This document shows, piece after piece, positions 47,201-57,900 of a stretch of 64,000 nucleotides of DNA (position 1 is its first letter; every line of letters begins with the position of its first letter). Source of the DNA: Halichondria panicea (lineage: Eukaryota > Porifera > Demospongiae > Suberitida > Halichondriidae); the NCBI RefSeq assembly GCF_963675165.1, contig NC_087380.1:1231803-1295802 (forward strand), written 5' to 3'. The notes beneath the pieces are model-generated. The model saw only the letters and a list, made by a program, of their open reading frames with translations. It had not been told where the DNA came from and ran no database searches. The position numbers and the translations under genes are program-made.

Positions 47201-50200
47201 CTTTGCTGTGATTCTGTTCCACATCTATAATTATACTAAAACTCCAACCCTCTAGCTCTTGTTATTTGCTGCTTATTGCACATTTATCATTGTTACACTC
47301 TTTTGTTCCTGTAGATCATGTCAACAGACATAACAATTTAATAATAATATAGGAGTGGCTATTTTAAGCTTACCTTTGCTTGCTTACTAGCCTGGCATAG
47401 CCAAAGAGAGCTAGCTGTGTTGTTTTTTCTGGCTGGTTCAGTGCTGCAGTACTAGGTGGAGGGAGGGGCTGACTAATTGCACAGAGAGGGGGAGTGGCTC
47501 TGTACCGGTTGCTTGGAGGGAGGGGCTGGCTGCTCATAATATTATTCTATCGCAAGGCTTTGAGTGTGGACTGGAGCCCTGCATGGTACGTGGTGTGGAC
47601 GAGCTCTCTTCTTCCTAGTTGTCTTCTTGTTTGAATAGTGTTGCTATGTGGTAGCCATGCAAGCTTATATAGCTGGATGCATAGCAACCAGTCAGCCAAT
47701 CAGATGAGACATATATCAGTTAATGCACAGTGCCTCGGGGTTTATGACAGTAAACCACACCTCTCAAGACATCATTCAAGGATGCCCTCACTAGTACTGC
47801 CCTCACTAGTACTGACAGCAATCAAGGAGCAAGCAGCTCTGGAGCAATCCCGAACAATGTGTTTCAAAACTGCAATGTGCATGTGTACCAAGCTCCAGTG
47901 AATTATGTACAACCTTCTATACAACCACCACAAACAGTAGCTGTTAATGCAGAGCTAGACTCTCTGCTTGATTTCGTTGCTGAAGACGTGCTTCCTTTTT
48001 AATCATTAATTTATGGTATGCACATACTGCTTATTATTTAATCATGCTTAATCATTATTTTTCTTTGTTTATTTTCCTTATCACACAATCATGTTAAATA
48101 TGTATTTAAACACGTGAAAAACATCCATTGTACATCTGTATTAACATTTTCCCTAACCACAGGGATCTGTATATGATTCCCAATCATTCCTATGTAATAG
48201 CAGGTTCTGTATCACAGTTATAAACCATTGTATACCTTAGCAACCACATAGCAACGGGCAAGAATTTAATTATCAATTACAAATTATCATGTCAACAGTC
48301 GAGGGTTAGCACTTTAGTGCTCTAGTTATCTTTAAGATCACGTGTATAGGTAGTCATTTATCTGCCTTTCTTGGGGAATTCTTTGGTGGTCCGAATCGTA
48401 TCAGGAATGTTGTGATGAACTTAAAGGCTAGACATAATAATTATGCTAATGTGCTGCAGGTATATATACAATATAAGTTCTTCTTAATTATGCCAACACT
48501 AAAAATTGTTACCCGAGGCGCGCGTGGGTGGCCACGGGTATAGTAGTCCATTGGTTTGTTTGTTTGTTTGCTTGTCTATTTGTCAGATCTGCATGAGTCT
48601 ACTCACCTAGATGCCACATCACTGCTCAAACAACCATTAATTATTATAATATTAACAGATTTTGCTTCGTTGTCGAATAAAAGCGAGCAAAAGCTAAGAA
48701 GTTTGAACTTGCACGTTGCAGCTAGCTAACTACACGCGGCCTTTATTCGAGGTAAACTATGTATTTACAGCTGAATTGATCCCGTATACCAGGAACAATG
48801 GAACAGGGTCACTAAAGTAGAAAGCAAGAATCATGACTTTGTGGTTGTTGCTTCTTAGCCCCAGAGCATACTCCACTCGCTTGCGCATGCAAACCGAGGC
48901 ATAATTAGCTAGGGGCCATATTATTTCTAAGACTCCAGGCTTTATTGCTGCCTTTGGCTGTGATTCTATTCCACCACAATGCATATTCTGATTATACTAA
49001 CTCCAACCTCTAGGTCCTGTTATTTGCTGCTTATTGCACATTTATCATTGTTACACTCTTTTGTTCCTGTAGATCATGTCAACAGTCGAGGGTTAGCACT
49101 TTAGTGCTCTAAGATCACGTGTATATAGGTAGTCATTTATCTGCCTTTCTTGCGGAATTCTTTACCATATAGAATATGTAAGCACAATGTACGGCATTTT
49201 TGGTTTTAATTTGTTTGAGTTGGTTGTTGTTGTTGTCTATATATATATAGCTTTTTGGTTTGTTTGTTTGTTTGTTTGTTTTTGTTTTGTTGTTGTTGGT
49301 GTCATTGGGGAGTACAGTATAAGCGACATGTGCATTATGCACAACCCTAGCCTTTCTCTCTTTGAGATAAAAACTGTTACAGTGAAACAGCTCACACACT
49401 GCCATTTTGATTCTACTGAGCATGCTCATTGCCCCAACCCCTCTTCCTATAGGACCAATATGTGTTCATCCACGATGCTATCCTGGAGTCAGTGACGTGT
49501 GGAGACACTCAGATCAGTGCTGCAGATCTGCGCAGACAGATACAGAAGATGTCATCAGTGGCCCCGGGAAAAGCTATCACAGACTTCCAATACCAATTCC
49601 AAATTCTGGAACAGGTATCTCCAAATCCGAATGAGGTCAACTGCAGTAGTGCATTGAGACACAAGAACCTGAACAGGGGAATACAGTACCTACCAAGTAA
49701 GTTTTTTAGATTTTAGAATAAACGATCTTTACCTGATTATATGTAAACTACCCTTTACCAACTCCACAGTTGAGAATCACCGTGTGTTCCTGAAAGGGGA
49801 GGACCCTGGCCGTGACTATATCAATGCCGTCTTTGTCAATGTAATACTAAATGTGTTTGTAAAGTGTGTTTGCAGAGCTACAGCACACTTTTTAATTGGA
49901 CTTTCGCAACACAAGTTAAATATAGATAACTTGTGTTAAGATATCTCTGGAAAAAACCACTTATACCCACACGCTTTTTGTCATAAAAATGGACAATTTG
50001 GACTCAAAATAAATCACTGATCCAATCACGCCATAATTATTGTAACACTCTATAATTACGTTGTTCAGTGTTCCCCCCTCCCTCCAGGGCTACAAGCACC
50101 AGAAGGCATACATCATTGCCCAGAATCCACTGAACTCAACTGTGCGTAACTTCTGGAAGATGATCTATGACAGGAAGTGTGCGGCTGTTGTGATGTTGAC

Positions 50201-51082
50201 TCCTCTCAGTGAGAATGGGAAGGTAAGAGATGGTCTCCATTAGAGGTTCTCCTTGTTGAGTGTGTGTGTGTGTGTAGGAGGCATGCTCCCAGTACTGGCC
50301 AGAGAGTGGCAATGTCACCTCCTTCGGTGAGTTTACCATCGATAACTTGGGGGAGGAAACCAACACTGGGTTCGTTATGAGGCAACTGAGCGTACTTAAC
50401 AAGAAGGTGTGTTATTCATAATAATCTTCAGTTGTTTCTTTATCGTTCCTTAATTTTTTTCTCCAGACAAAGCAAACTCTGCAAATAATTCAAATCCAAA
50501 TTCTTGATTGGAAGTCGACTGGTGCATGTGCAAACTTCAAGATTATAACTGACGTCAATGAGGAAGTTGTAAAGGTTCAAAGGAGGACTGGAAACAAGGC
50601 AATTGTGGTCCACTGCAGGTGTGTATTTTTTGTTACATAATAATGTGTTTAATATTGTGTTGTTTCCAGTGACACTGCGACCCGCTCTGGTATCTACTGC
50701 TCTGTAGCTACTACCATTGACCGTTGCAAAACAGAGGGAGTAGTGGATGTGTTCCAGGTGGTCAAGGCTCTCAGGGTCCACAAGCCAGGGGCAGTACCCT
50801 CAGTCGTGAGTTCATCTGCTGCTTAGAGCTATTATGAAGCCTGTACCACTTAATTACAAGCCAGACCTCTCAGCTAGCTGTAGAGAGAGGGCTATTATTT
50901 CACCATGCATTGCAATAGCTGTACATTACTTGTATTTCCTACCACACACTATACAGTCATTGTGTGTGTGCAGTGTATGGGTATTAATGTGCCACTCCCC
51001 CTCACAGGACAACTACAAGGATGTTTTCGAGGCCTTGTTGGTCTACTTGGACTCCTTTGATACTTACGCAAACTTTCTCTAA
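38269..51082 (+). CDS. RPTP-A: receptor tyrosine phosphatase with Ig-like, six sushi domains, cytoplasmic Ig and tandem PTP domains
   Basis: Exons: 38269 or 38299-38374 (or 38378), 38483-38856, 38908-39087, 39480-39665, 39728-39910, 39966-40142, 40197-40370, 40433-40609, 40668-40997, 41057-41159, 41330-41445, 41521-41718, 42360-42556, 42660-42744, 42816-42898, 42989-43025, 43179-43393, 43476-43772, 49453-49696, 49770-49840, 50088-50222, 50278-50406, 50467-50618, 50670-50805, 51008-51082. Order: signal peptide, Ig-like (GEHCCVR), six sushi domains, Ig-like (GTYCCQVP), TM helix ([20 protein letters not shown]), Ig-like with [13 protein letters not shown]1 with TTWPDHGVP and [14 protein letters not shown]2 with [10 protein letters not shown] but no WPD. 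D1 should be active; D2 looks regulatory. Exon 2 is off frame by 8 nt with the first donor, but the GT 4 nt downstream (exon end 38378) restores one 1377-aa frame to the stop. The D1-D2 intron holds a Harbinger element. Confidence 0.85.
43985..44325. repeat. Interspersed repeat, copy 1 (copies at 48391-48770 and 61340-61870)
   Basis: Blocks GAATCGTATCAGGAATGTTG, CCAACACTAAAAATTGTTAC and GGCCACGGGCATAGTAGT are shared with 48391-48770 in the same intron and with 61340-61870 in the equivalent RPTP-B intron. Each has a GTTTGTTTGT run in the middle. The presence in both paralogues shows that the repeat predates the gene duplication or was copied with it. Confidence 0.85.
44670..45924 (+). CDS. HARBI1-like DDE transposase, frame broken once
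   Basis: The reading frame 44670-45182 gives the N-terminal helical part ([49 protein letters not shown]). The frame 45163-45924 continues in +1 with VDHLLPKYI, then the catalytic core: AIDGTHIPI (D), [13 protein letters not shown] (D) and [13 protein letters not shown] (E), then CCVLHNIC. These are the DDE_Tnp_4 motifs of PIF/Harbinger nucleases. The join falls in AAAGATGTGTATGTGCATTG, so a single-base indel (near 45165-45180) has split it; an intron does not explain the overlap. The element is therefore probably no longer autonomous, although it looks young. Confidence 0.88.
46007..46788 (-). CDS. Harbinger second protein, Myb/SANT-like DNA-binding domain
   Basis: Two exons, 46413-46788 and 46007-46287, joined in frame across a 125-bp GT-AG intron (donor GACG|GTACAA, acceptor ACACACAG|GTGC). 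The N-terminus ([32 protein letters not shown]) is a trihelix Myb/SANT-like domain. The C-terminus is charged coiled coil ([20 protein letters not shown]) with a Gln/Met-rich end. In this superfamily the Myb-like protein binds the subterminal DNA and helps the transposase reach the nucleus. Confidence 0.85.
47022..47375. repeat. Intron segment duplicated at 48745-49160
   Basis: TTACAGCTGAAGTGATCCCG, CGCTTGCGCATGCGGACCGA and TTGCACATTTATCATTGTTA recur in order at 48765-49070, and the first part at 61870-62000 in RPTP-B. It is a direct duplication inside the RPTP-A intron, bracketing the segment 47376-48744. Confidence 0.8.
47754..48001 (+). pseudogene. Possible terminal exon remnant of a mobile-element protein
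   Basis: An open frame ends with [20 protein letters not shown], then [11 protein letters not shown] and [15 protein letters not shown] before a TAA. It has no start of its own and stops just upstream. Bias toward amino-acid-like composition suggests former coding, but I do not recognise the family. It lies between the two copies of the duplicated intron segment, so it may belong to another inserted element. Confidence 0.35.
48291..48770. repeat. Interspersed repeat copies inside RPTP-A intron
   Basis: 48291-48390 (CATGTCAACAGTCGAGGGTT to ATTTATCTGCCTTTCTTG) is repeated at 49076-49160. 48391-48770 repeats 43985-44325. Confidence 0.8.
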
Positions 51083-52617
51083 AACTAAAAATGGAAAATA
51101 GAACTGGGCGGCAGCTTTTGTTACTCTCACAATTTTGGAGGGGAAGCTTCGAATATAATGTGCACATGTTTAAAGTTAGACGTAGGATTTTAGTTTTGTG
51201 TATTGCCACAATGTCCTTTTAATTTAACTTGTCTTTTCAGTGATGAATCAATTTTGGGAAGATTTGGACGAGGGTCGCCTAACAGCCATGCAATAACTTC
51301 AATTAAATAGTAATAATAGATTGTGTCTTTTGTGGCGGCCGGTCATGTCAGTGGTTCAAGTTGTTAATTATTATATTACTGATGGCTTGTCATACAGCCA
51401 CATACCATTGCTGATGAATGCAGCTCAAGATTGAGTTTAATAGCTACCTTGTACTTGTACCCTACTCCTGCTTGTATCTATTGACCTTTTATTAAAGCCA
51501 ACATGCTCGTTTAAGGTTATGGGCAACAGTTGCACCCACACATAAATTTCACTATGAATCTAATTATAAAACCTGTAAAGCCCACAAAGACACTCTCACA
51601 ATGGTGGTCCAATAGTTCTGCGTCAGTTTATGAAGCACCGACAGTCAGAGGAGGTATGACATCCGCGTGTCATCCGTGTGTCATCCGCGTGTTTTAAACA
51701 CACACATTCTTGAACTTTGACAACATGTACCTAATTAAATATTCATAAACATTGTTTCCCATAACCTTAATTAGTGTTTTCCTTTATCAGAAGCAAGCAT
51801 ACACACATGCATTATTGGATCGAATCAGTGGCCGTAATTATTAGTTCCATTACGATTTTTGAAACTTATAGAGTGAGCCCTTTCAGATGGCATGCTTATA
51901 GATCAAAGTCTTTGTTAGAGTATTATTTTACCTCTCTCCTATACAGGGCCCTTACTTGTACGTATGACTGCCCCAAGACAGGGGGTAGTGCTCGGAAGTG
52001 GACAAACGGCAAACCAGTGGAGTGGTACGGAACTACAAGGGACGGAAGAGTTAGGTCCAGCACTACTTCTCGTTCACCTTTTTCTTTATGCGAGGCGCTC
52101 GATCCCCTATTTGACCATCAACTTGCATGTGTTTCGATACAATAATAATGCATTTGAATGAGACTTTTCTTTCCACCAGGGAGGACCAGCACCGAAACAC
52201 ATAGTGTATAATTACAAGAGTGCATGAATAGCACTCCTGAATTTGAGACTCTACAGATGAGCCCTGCCCACCAAAACTCGAAGTAGTGCTGGACCCAACT
52301 GTTAAAGATCGTAAAGATTGAGCCCCACTCCCAACTAGTTGGAGCATGCAAAGACTATACCAACCCACAATCTTGTTTTCGAACTTTTTGTTACTTCAAT
52401 GCACATGCATGCTCTTCCAACCCTACTCTTCCCCATTTTTTCAAAAATGTTTTTTGCACTTGTTTGCAAACTTTTTTCACTGCATGCATGCATAGAGTGG
52501 TCCTGGGAGGCCACGTAACTAATCACGTTTTGTTAATGGGCGGTTTTTTTTAGGGTTTCCCATCTTATGCACTCCAACTTTTTGGTTTGAACAGTTTATC
52601 CAACATGCAACAATAGA
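51083..52617. other. 3' flank of RPTP-A, no gene seen
   Basis: AT-rich non-coding DNA. A tandem GACATCCGCGTGTCATCCGTG motif occurs near 51658-51695. Reading frames around 51774-52368 have no recognisable protein features. Confidence 0.5.
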
Positions 52618-52848
52618 TACCGTATAGCGCGAAATTTTCGAGGCACTTATATTTCATGGATTGGCCTCTAAAAGCATTTCGTTGCACAATGTTCGCGAAA
52701 TGACTGCTTACCGGAAGCCACGCCTTTGCACGTTATAGCAGGTAATTCTAATTAAAGAAAAATTTTCATGGACTTAATTTTTGTGTATGATGCTAACCCA
52801 CGAAATCCGTGAAAATTAAGCCCCTCGAAAATTTCGCGCTATACGGTA
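52618..52848. mobile_element. 231-bp MITE, TACCGTA family
   Basis: TACCGTATAGCGCGAAATTT at the left and AAATTTCGCGCTATACGGTA at the right form a perfect terminal palindrome. Confidence 0.9.
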
Positions 52849-53073
52849 GTCTACTTCTCACCATTATTTTTTTCACAAATACACTTGTTTGTACACTTTT
52901 TTCTTACTAGCACATAGATTCTATGATGCTACCTAGATCAAATATCTTCAGTGGTGGAATTACCATACAGTACTATGATAAAAAAAGAAGGCTGCTACAG
53001 CTGCTAGATCTAGCTAGCTAGCTGTAGGCTGATCGAATTTTTATTTGCACTGTTGCAGTGTCTGTCATGATAA

Positions 53074-53177
53074 TTATCATAAAGTTCTTGGTCTTGTATA
53101 TAGATGCATGCAATAATCATAAGCCATAATTATGATTATTGCATGCATCTCTGCAAGACCAAGAACTTTATGATAAC
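53074..53177. repeat. Long near-perfect hairpin
   Basis: TTATCATAAAGTTCTTGGTC pairs with GACCAAGAACTTTATGATAA, and GATGCATGCAATAATCATA with TATGATTATTGCATGCATC, around a loop of about 5 nt. The stem is close to 48 bp with one small bulge. It may be a MITE remnant or a transcribed hairpin. Confidence 0.85.
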
Positions 53178-53237
53178 TTAAATTTATGATAAGGGGCAGA
53201 ATAAAAGCTGCTCAGATAAGAGCTTGTGTCAACTTAA

Positions 53238-53308
53238 CTAGCCTCCTTCACCGGCGCGGCCGTCTAAGAGTGATTCCCTGATGAAGTGCGGCCTGGGATC
53301 GAGGCTAG
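53238..53308. mobile_element. 71-bp remnant with CTAG-type inverted ends
   Basis: Starts CTAGCCTCC..GCGGCCG and ends GCGGCCTGGGATCGAGGCTAG. The ends match the 12646-13401 family, with nearly all internal sequence lost. Confidence 0.65.
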
Positions 53309-53760
53309 CAAGGAGCATTAACTGGAGCGGTAAGAATCGACAGTGCAAAACACTACTGTTGCTATAGTAGAGATGTCAGACCGGAAGTAGTGTGTGGGCG
53401 TATTTTCATACAGTAATTCAATGGTAAAAAACGGGACCAGAAAGTGAGTGAACAAGAAGGGCTTTCCGCAAGCCCTGGAAGAGTCTAGCAAACAACAGCT
53501 GTTCCCAGGGGTAAAAAATAGCGTAGAATTTGATTTTTATAACAGTTTTTTATGATTTTAGTATTTGATGCTTGTTTTGTGCGTGATTTTTTTCTCAAAG
53601 GTGATCATCATTTTAGCAACCAAACATGAAAATGAACAAAAACACAAGTGAGCATGTCTTTCATCTCTAACTCTCTCCAAATTATGCAAAAAGTTGCTAC
53701 AATAAGCTTTTATTTCTTGCGGAATCACATATTGCATGGATAGATGGGTGGAGCTGAGAA

Positions 53761-54855
53761 TAGCCTCGATCCCAGGCCGAGTTTTCGTTTTTATAACGGC
53801 TAGGCGAACAACTGGGCCTGGTACTAGTTGTCTGCGCATGCGTCAAATTATCATTGTATATTTGTGGTCGGCAAAAATATTTAATAAATCAATAATGGAA
53901 ATTTGTACACAGAAAATGCACAGAGTGAGTACACAAAAGATGCACATAGGGAGCTGCTTCACAAAGGCCTGGGGAGTTGCCAGTTGTGCTGCAGCACAAT
54001 TACAGTGACCCAGGGCAACTTCAGGATGATTGAATGCCTTCAAATTACGTTTCAAAAAGATTTAGCAGGCTGCTGGACTTCTCTGATTCTAGGCCCCAAC
54101 TTGTAACTCATTGCTTGAGAAAACGTAGATTCTCTTGATATCTCTGAGCTACCCAGCAACGCTCGAATGAGCAGGTCATACTCCAGTCCTGTGTCTGTGA
54201 GTATAGGACAATATTAAAAGAAACCAAAGACGGTTAAACCCTTACCTCAAACTGTCCAGTCTCGTCCGTTAGTATAGCCAAGAGGAGCACTGTTGGGATA
54301 GCTGGATATTAGCCATTGCTCCTGTACAGAGAAGTAGACATTTTAAATACGTGTAGATCTATACATATTAAATTTCTCGGTTATAGTGTCATTGTCGACG
54401 AGCTGATGATGGCAGCACCAAGTTCTCTAGCTCACACTCTTCACTTGATCCACCATATTAATGATGAAACTATAGTCTACCTACATTCGATATTCTTGCC
54501 AAACATGAACAAGACTTGATAGCATAGCCGGCCATAGGGCCCACACAAAAATATCTGACCTTAACAAGCTTGACAAAGCTTTATACCTTTTCCCTTGTTG
54601 TTCAGTCTTCAGAATAAGCTTCAGAGAAGAGAGAAGCTTTAGCTAAGAGCCATTCCAATCGATTCCAATAATGATAAAACGGGAACTGACTTCTAGTACA
54701 CGATAGTACACGAATATAAATGTCACGAAAGTGAACGAGAATATCTATTTGTCAGAATCTGACGAACGATTGACGCATGCGCAGACAACTAGTACCAGGC
54801 CCAGTTGTTCGCCTAACCGTTATAAAAGCAAAAACTCGGCCTGGGATCGAGGCTA
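53761..54855. mobile_element. 1.1-kb TIR element with about 85-bp inverted repeats
   Basis: The left arm TAGCCTCGATCCCAGGCCGA continues to AGTTGTCTGCGCATGCGTCAA; the right arm (about 54770-54855) is its complement with few mismatches. No transposase seen inside. I see no clear target duplication. It lies directly upstream of RPTP-B, ending about 100 bp before its start codon. Confidence 0.9.
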
Positions 54856-54956
54856 GTTTAATTGGTGACGCCCACTCCATCACTGATTGATCAACAGTGA
54901 ACATTGCTAGCTAGCTAGCCAGCTAAACTTTTAATGCTAGCTTTTAGAACTAGAGA

Positions 54957-57900
54957 ATGGCTACTGTAACTCCATTTCTCTGCTGTCTGCTGGGAAGTGT
55001 TTCTCTTGTATATGGGCAAACTTTGTGTGAGTTGATATATGCAGTGCAACTAAATACTGCAAACTAGAATAATAGGCTCTAGCAATAACCTGTAATCTAG
55101 ATCTAAATTAGATTTGGTACCAGACCATCAATCATTGCATACAGTTCGACTGGCATTACCCCCCGGCACTGATCATGACCGCACTGGAAAGATCATCTCG
55201 TTCTCTGATTTTGGATCAGGAGCTGCTAGTGATCCACCTGTCTTGTACTGCTACAATAACAACAATGCTGGTGTAGGGTGGCTATTCCCGGGGGGTACAG
55301 TGCCCACAATTTTCGATAGGGCTGCAGTTAATGACGAACTGTTCATCAGTGCTGCTTTTGGAGCTGTTGTTCTGCATCGTGGTCCCACACACTTCAGTCC
55401 TGATGGAGAACACTGCTGTGTGAGGAATAATGACAATGAACATAAGATATGTGTCACCTTCAGTGAGTATTGACTATAATATTGTCTGTGTCCAATACTA
55501 ACTCCTACCCCCCACAGCTCCGTGCCCCCCTGCCCCACACTGAGTCCACTGTCTAATGGAATGATCTCATACAATGCAGCCACCAACATAGCCACCTACA
55601 CCTGTGACACTGGGTACACCATCAGTGGAGCTGCTACTCCGGTAACTTGTATGAGTAATGGTACTAGTGCTGGTACCTGGTCTCCATCACAACCTGCAGT
55701 TATTTGTACAAGTAAGACTAGAGTAATAAGTAGTTCATTGTGTGTATAAGCTATGGCTTCCCAACACAGTCGTCACCTGCCCTGTCCTAACCCCCCTACC
55801 AATGGAACCTTGTCCACCACTAGTCGGGACTACCTCACTGTTGTTACATACAGCTGTGATACTGGCTATATCCTCACTGGTAATAGTGGTAGTGCTAGAA
55901 TATGTCAAGATACTGGTCTGTGGTCAGGAGTGGCACCAACTTGTCCACGTGAGTTAGCAATGGTGGGTTGGAAGTAATGGTGATCAAGCATCTCCCCACA
56001 GCTGTTGACTGTGGACCACTGACTATTGCCAATAGAACAGTGAACACATCCTCTGGAACTACCTTCATGATGACTGCTACCTACACCTGTAACACTGGAT
56101 ACCTACTCATTGGTGATACTAGTCGGACTTGTCAAGCTACTGGGTGGAGCGACAGTGCACCAACCTGTCTATGTGAGTAGCTTTCGACAACATTATGAAA
56201 TGGTCATTCATATTTTCTTTCACTGCAAGAACAACTCTTAAGTATAGTGTAAATTATTAATAAGTTTGTCTTTCTCTTTTGCACAGTAATTTGCCCAACC
56301 CTCTCTAATCCAACAAATGGAGTCATTCAATACAGTGACTCCTCTGTCCCCCGAGCAACAGCCTCCACCGCCAGATACAATTGCATAGCTGGCTACCAAA
56401 TCAGTGGGACAGTAGTGAGGATGTGTACTACCAGTGGATGGAGTAATAGCACGACTCCTACTTGTACAGGTCTGTTGTTTGAGTCACTGTCATACGTACA
56501 TGAGATTCTTTATTTCTGTACAGCCACTTGTAATGACCTCACTGTACCAGCCAATGGAATGATCAGCTACAGTCCAGCTACCACTCCCAGATTGCAGGGA
56601 GCCGTGGCCAACTACACCTGTGGCACTGGGTACGATATCTTTGGTCCCAGAACAAGTACATGTCAATCAGTCAATACCTGGAGTGGAGGAGATATTGTCT
56701 GTCAAGGTATCTTCCTTTATTGCTTGTCCCTTTAGTGTACATGACTTCTCTTACAGCAAGCTGTCATGCTCTCACTCTATCAAATGGTGACATCACTTAC
56801 ATCATGGACACCTCTCCTATTCCAGTGGATACGGTGGCTACCCATACCTGTAACGTCATGTTTGTGCTCTCCGGTGATGCTACCAGGACATGTACTAAAA
56901 GTGCTAGTGGAGGAGTGTGGAGTGGATCAATGCTAACATGTATTGGTAAGCATCTGTTATCAATTAAAGTTCCTATAACTATGGTATCCTTACAGGGACA
57001 TGTGAGGATCTACCCAATATCACCAATGGAGTGATTGTCTATTCATCAACCTCTCCACGTACTAATGGGAGTACTGCCACTTACTCTTGTGGGATGATGC
57101 TTATGTTGAGTGAAGACAGTATAAGAACATGTCAACCAGACCGTAACTGGACTGAGGCTGAGCCATTCTGTCAAAGTCAGTTCCCATATTATACATGTGT
57201 GTTACGTATAAGTGTTGATGTCATCTTTTATCACAGGAGTGTTCCTTCAATTCGGAGTGTTCACATTGGTAGCTGAGGCCAGTTCTCAAGTGCAGCTTGA
57301 CACCATTGGAGAGGGGGAGAGAGGACTGGTGTGCAGGACTGACCACCAACAATGCTGTAACGAGACCTCTAATGCTTCGTGGCTTAATCCCAATGGCACT
57401 GTTGTCCCTTCAACTTCAATTCGTGGAGACTCTAACTTCTATACAGACACTGGTGATGGGTTCATACGCCTCAACCTCATCAGAAACACCACCACTGCAA
57501 CTGGTGAATATTGCTGCCAAGTGCCAGTGGAGGGAGGAACTATCGAGAGATTTTGTGCACAACTATTCCTGCCTGCACCTCAAGGTATAGCTCAAAAACA
57601 ATACAAAACCGGTAACCATTAATTTTGTCTTATTCGCAGGCTTCTCTATTGCTGCTGTTGCTGGTGGGGCAGTTGGTGCTATAGTGGTGGTGATTCTGGT
57701 GATCCTGCTCATCATATTCATAGTGGTATTCCTAAGGTAAGCCATGCATATGGTATATACAGTCATACATTCATAGCTACAAAACAATTGTGTATCCCCA
57801 ACAACCCTGTTCATTGTGTATATGCAGCACCAGAATATAGCTTATATAGACACTGGCTTTAACAACACAACTGTTATTATTTCCATAGACGCTCACGGGA

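Noticed and set aside
43773-49452. Treating RPTP-A as two genes (a one-domain phosphatase and a separate D2 gene)
   Set aside because: The exons on both sides join in phase as [14 protein letters not shown], the normal PTP sequence, and RPTP-B shows the same exon order across a 1.2-kb intron.
51774-52368. Open frames of 60-120 codons on both strands
   Set aside because: No domain, no splice-supported continuation, no paralogue conservation.
55712-55750. A 39-nt intron in RPTP-B that would restore the frame of sushi exon 2
   Set aside because: It needs an AAG acceptor with no pyrimidine tract and an implausibly short intron. A one-base lesion (or assembly error) near the C run at about 55790 is simpler.
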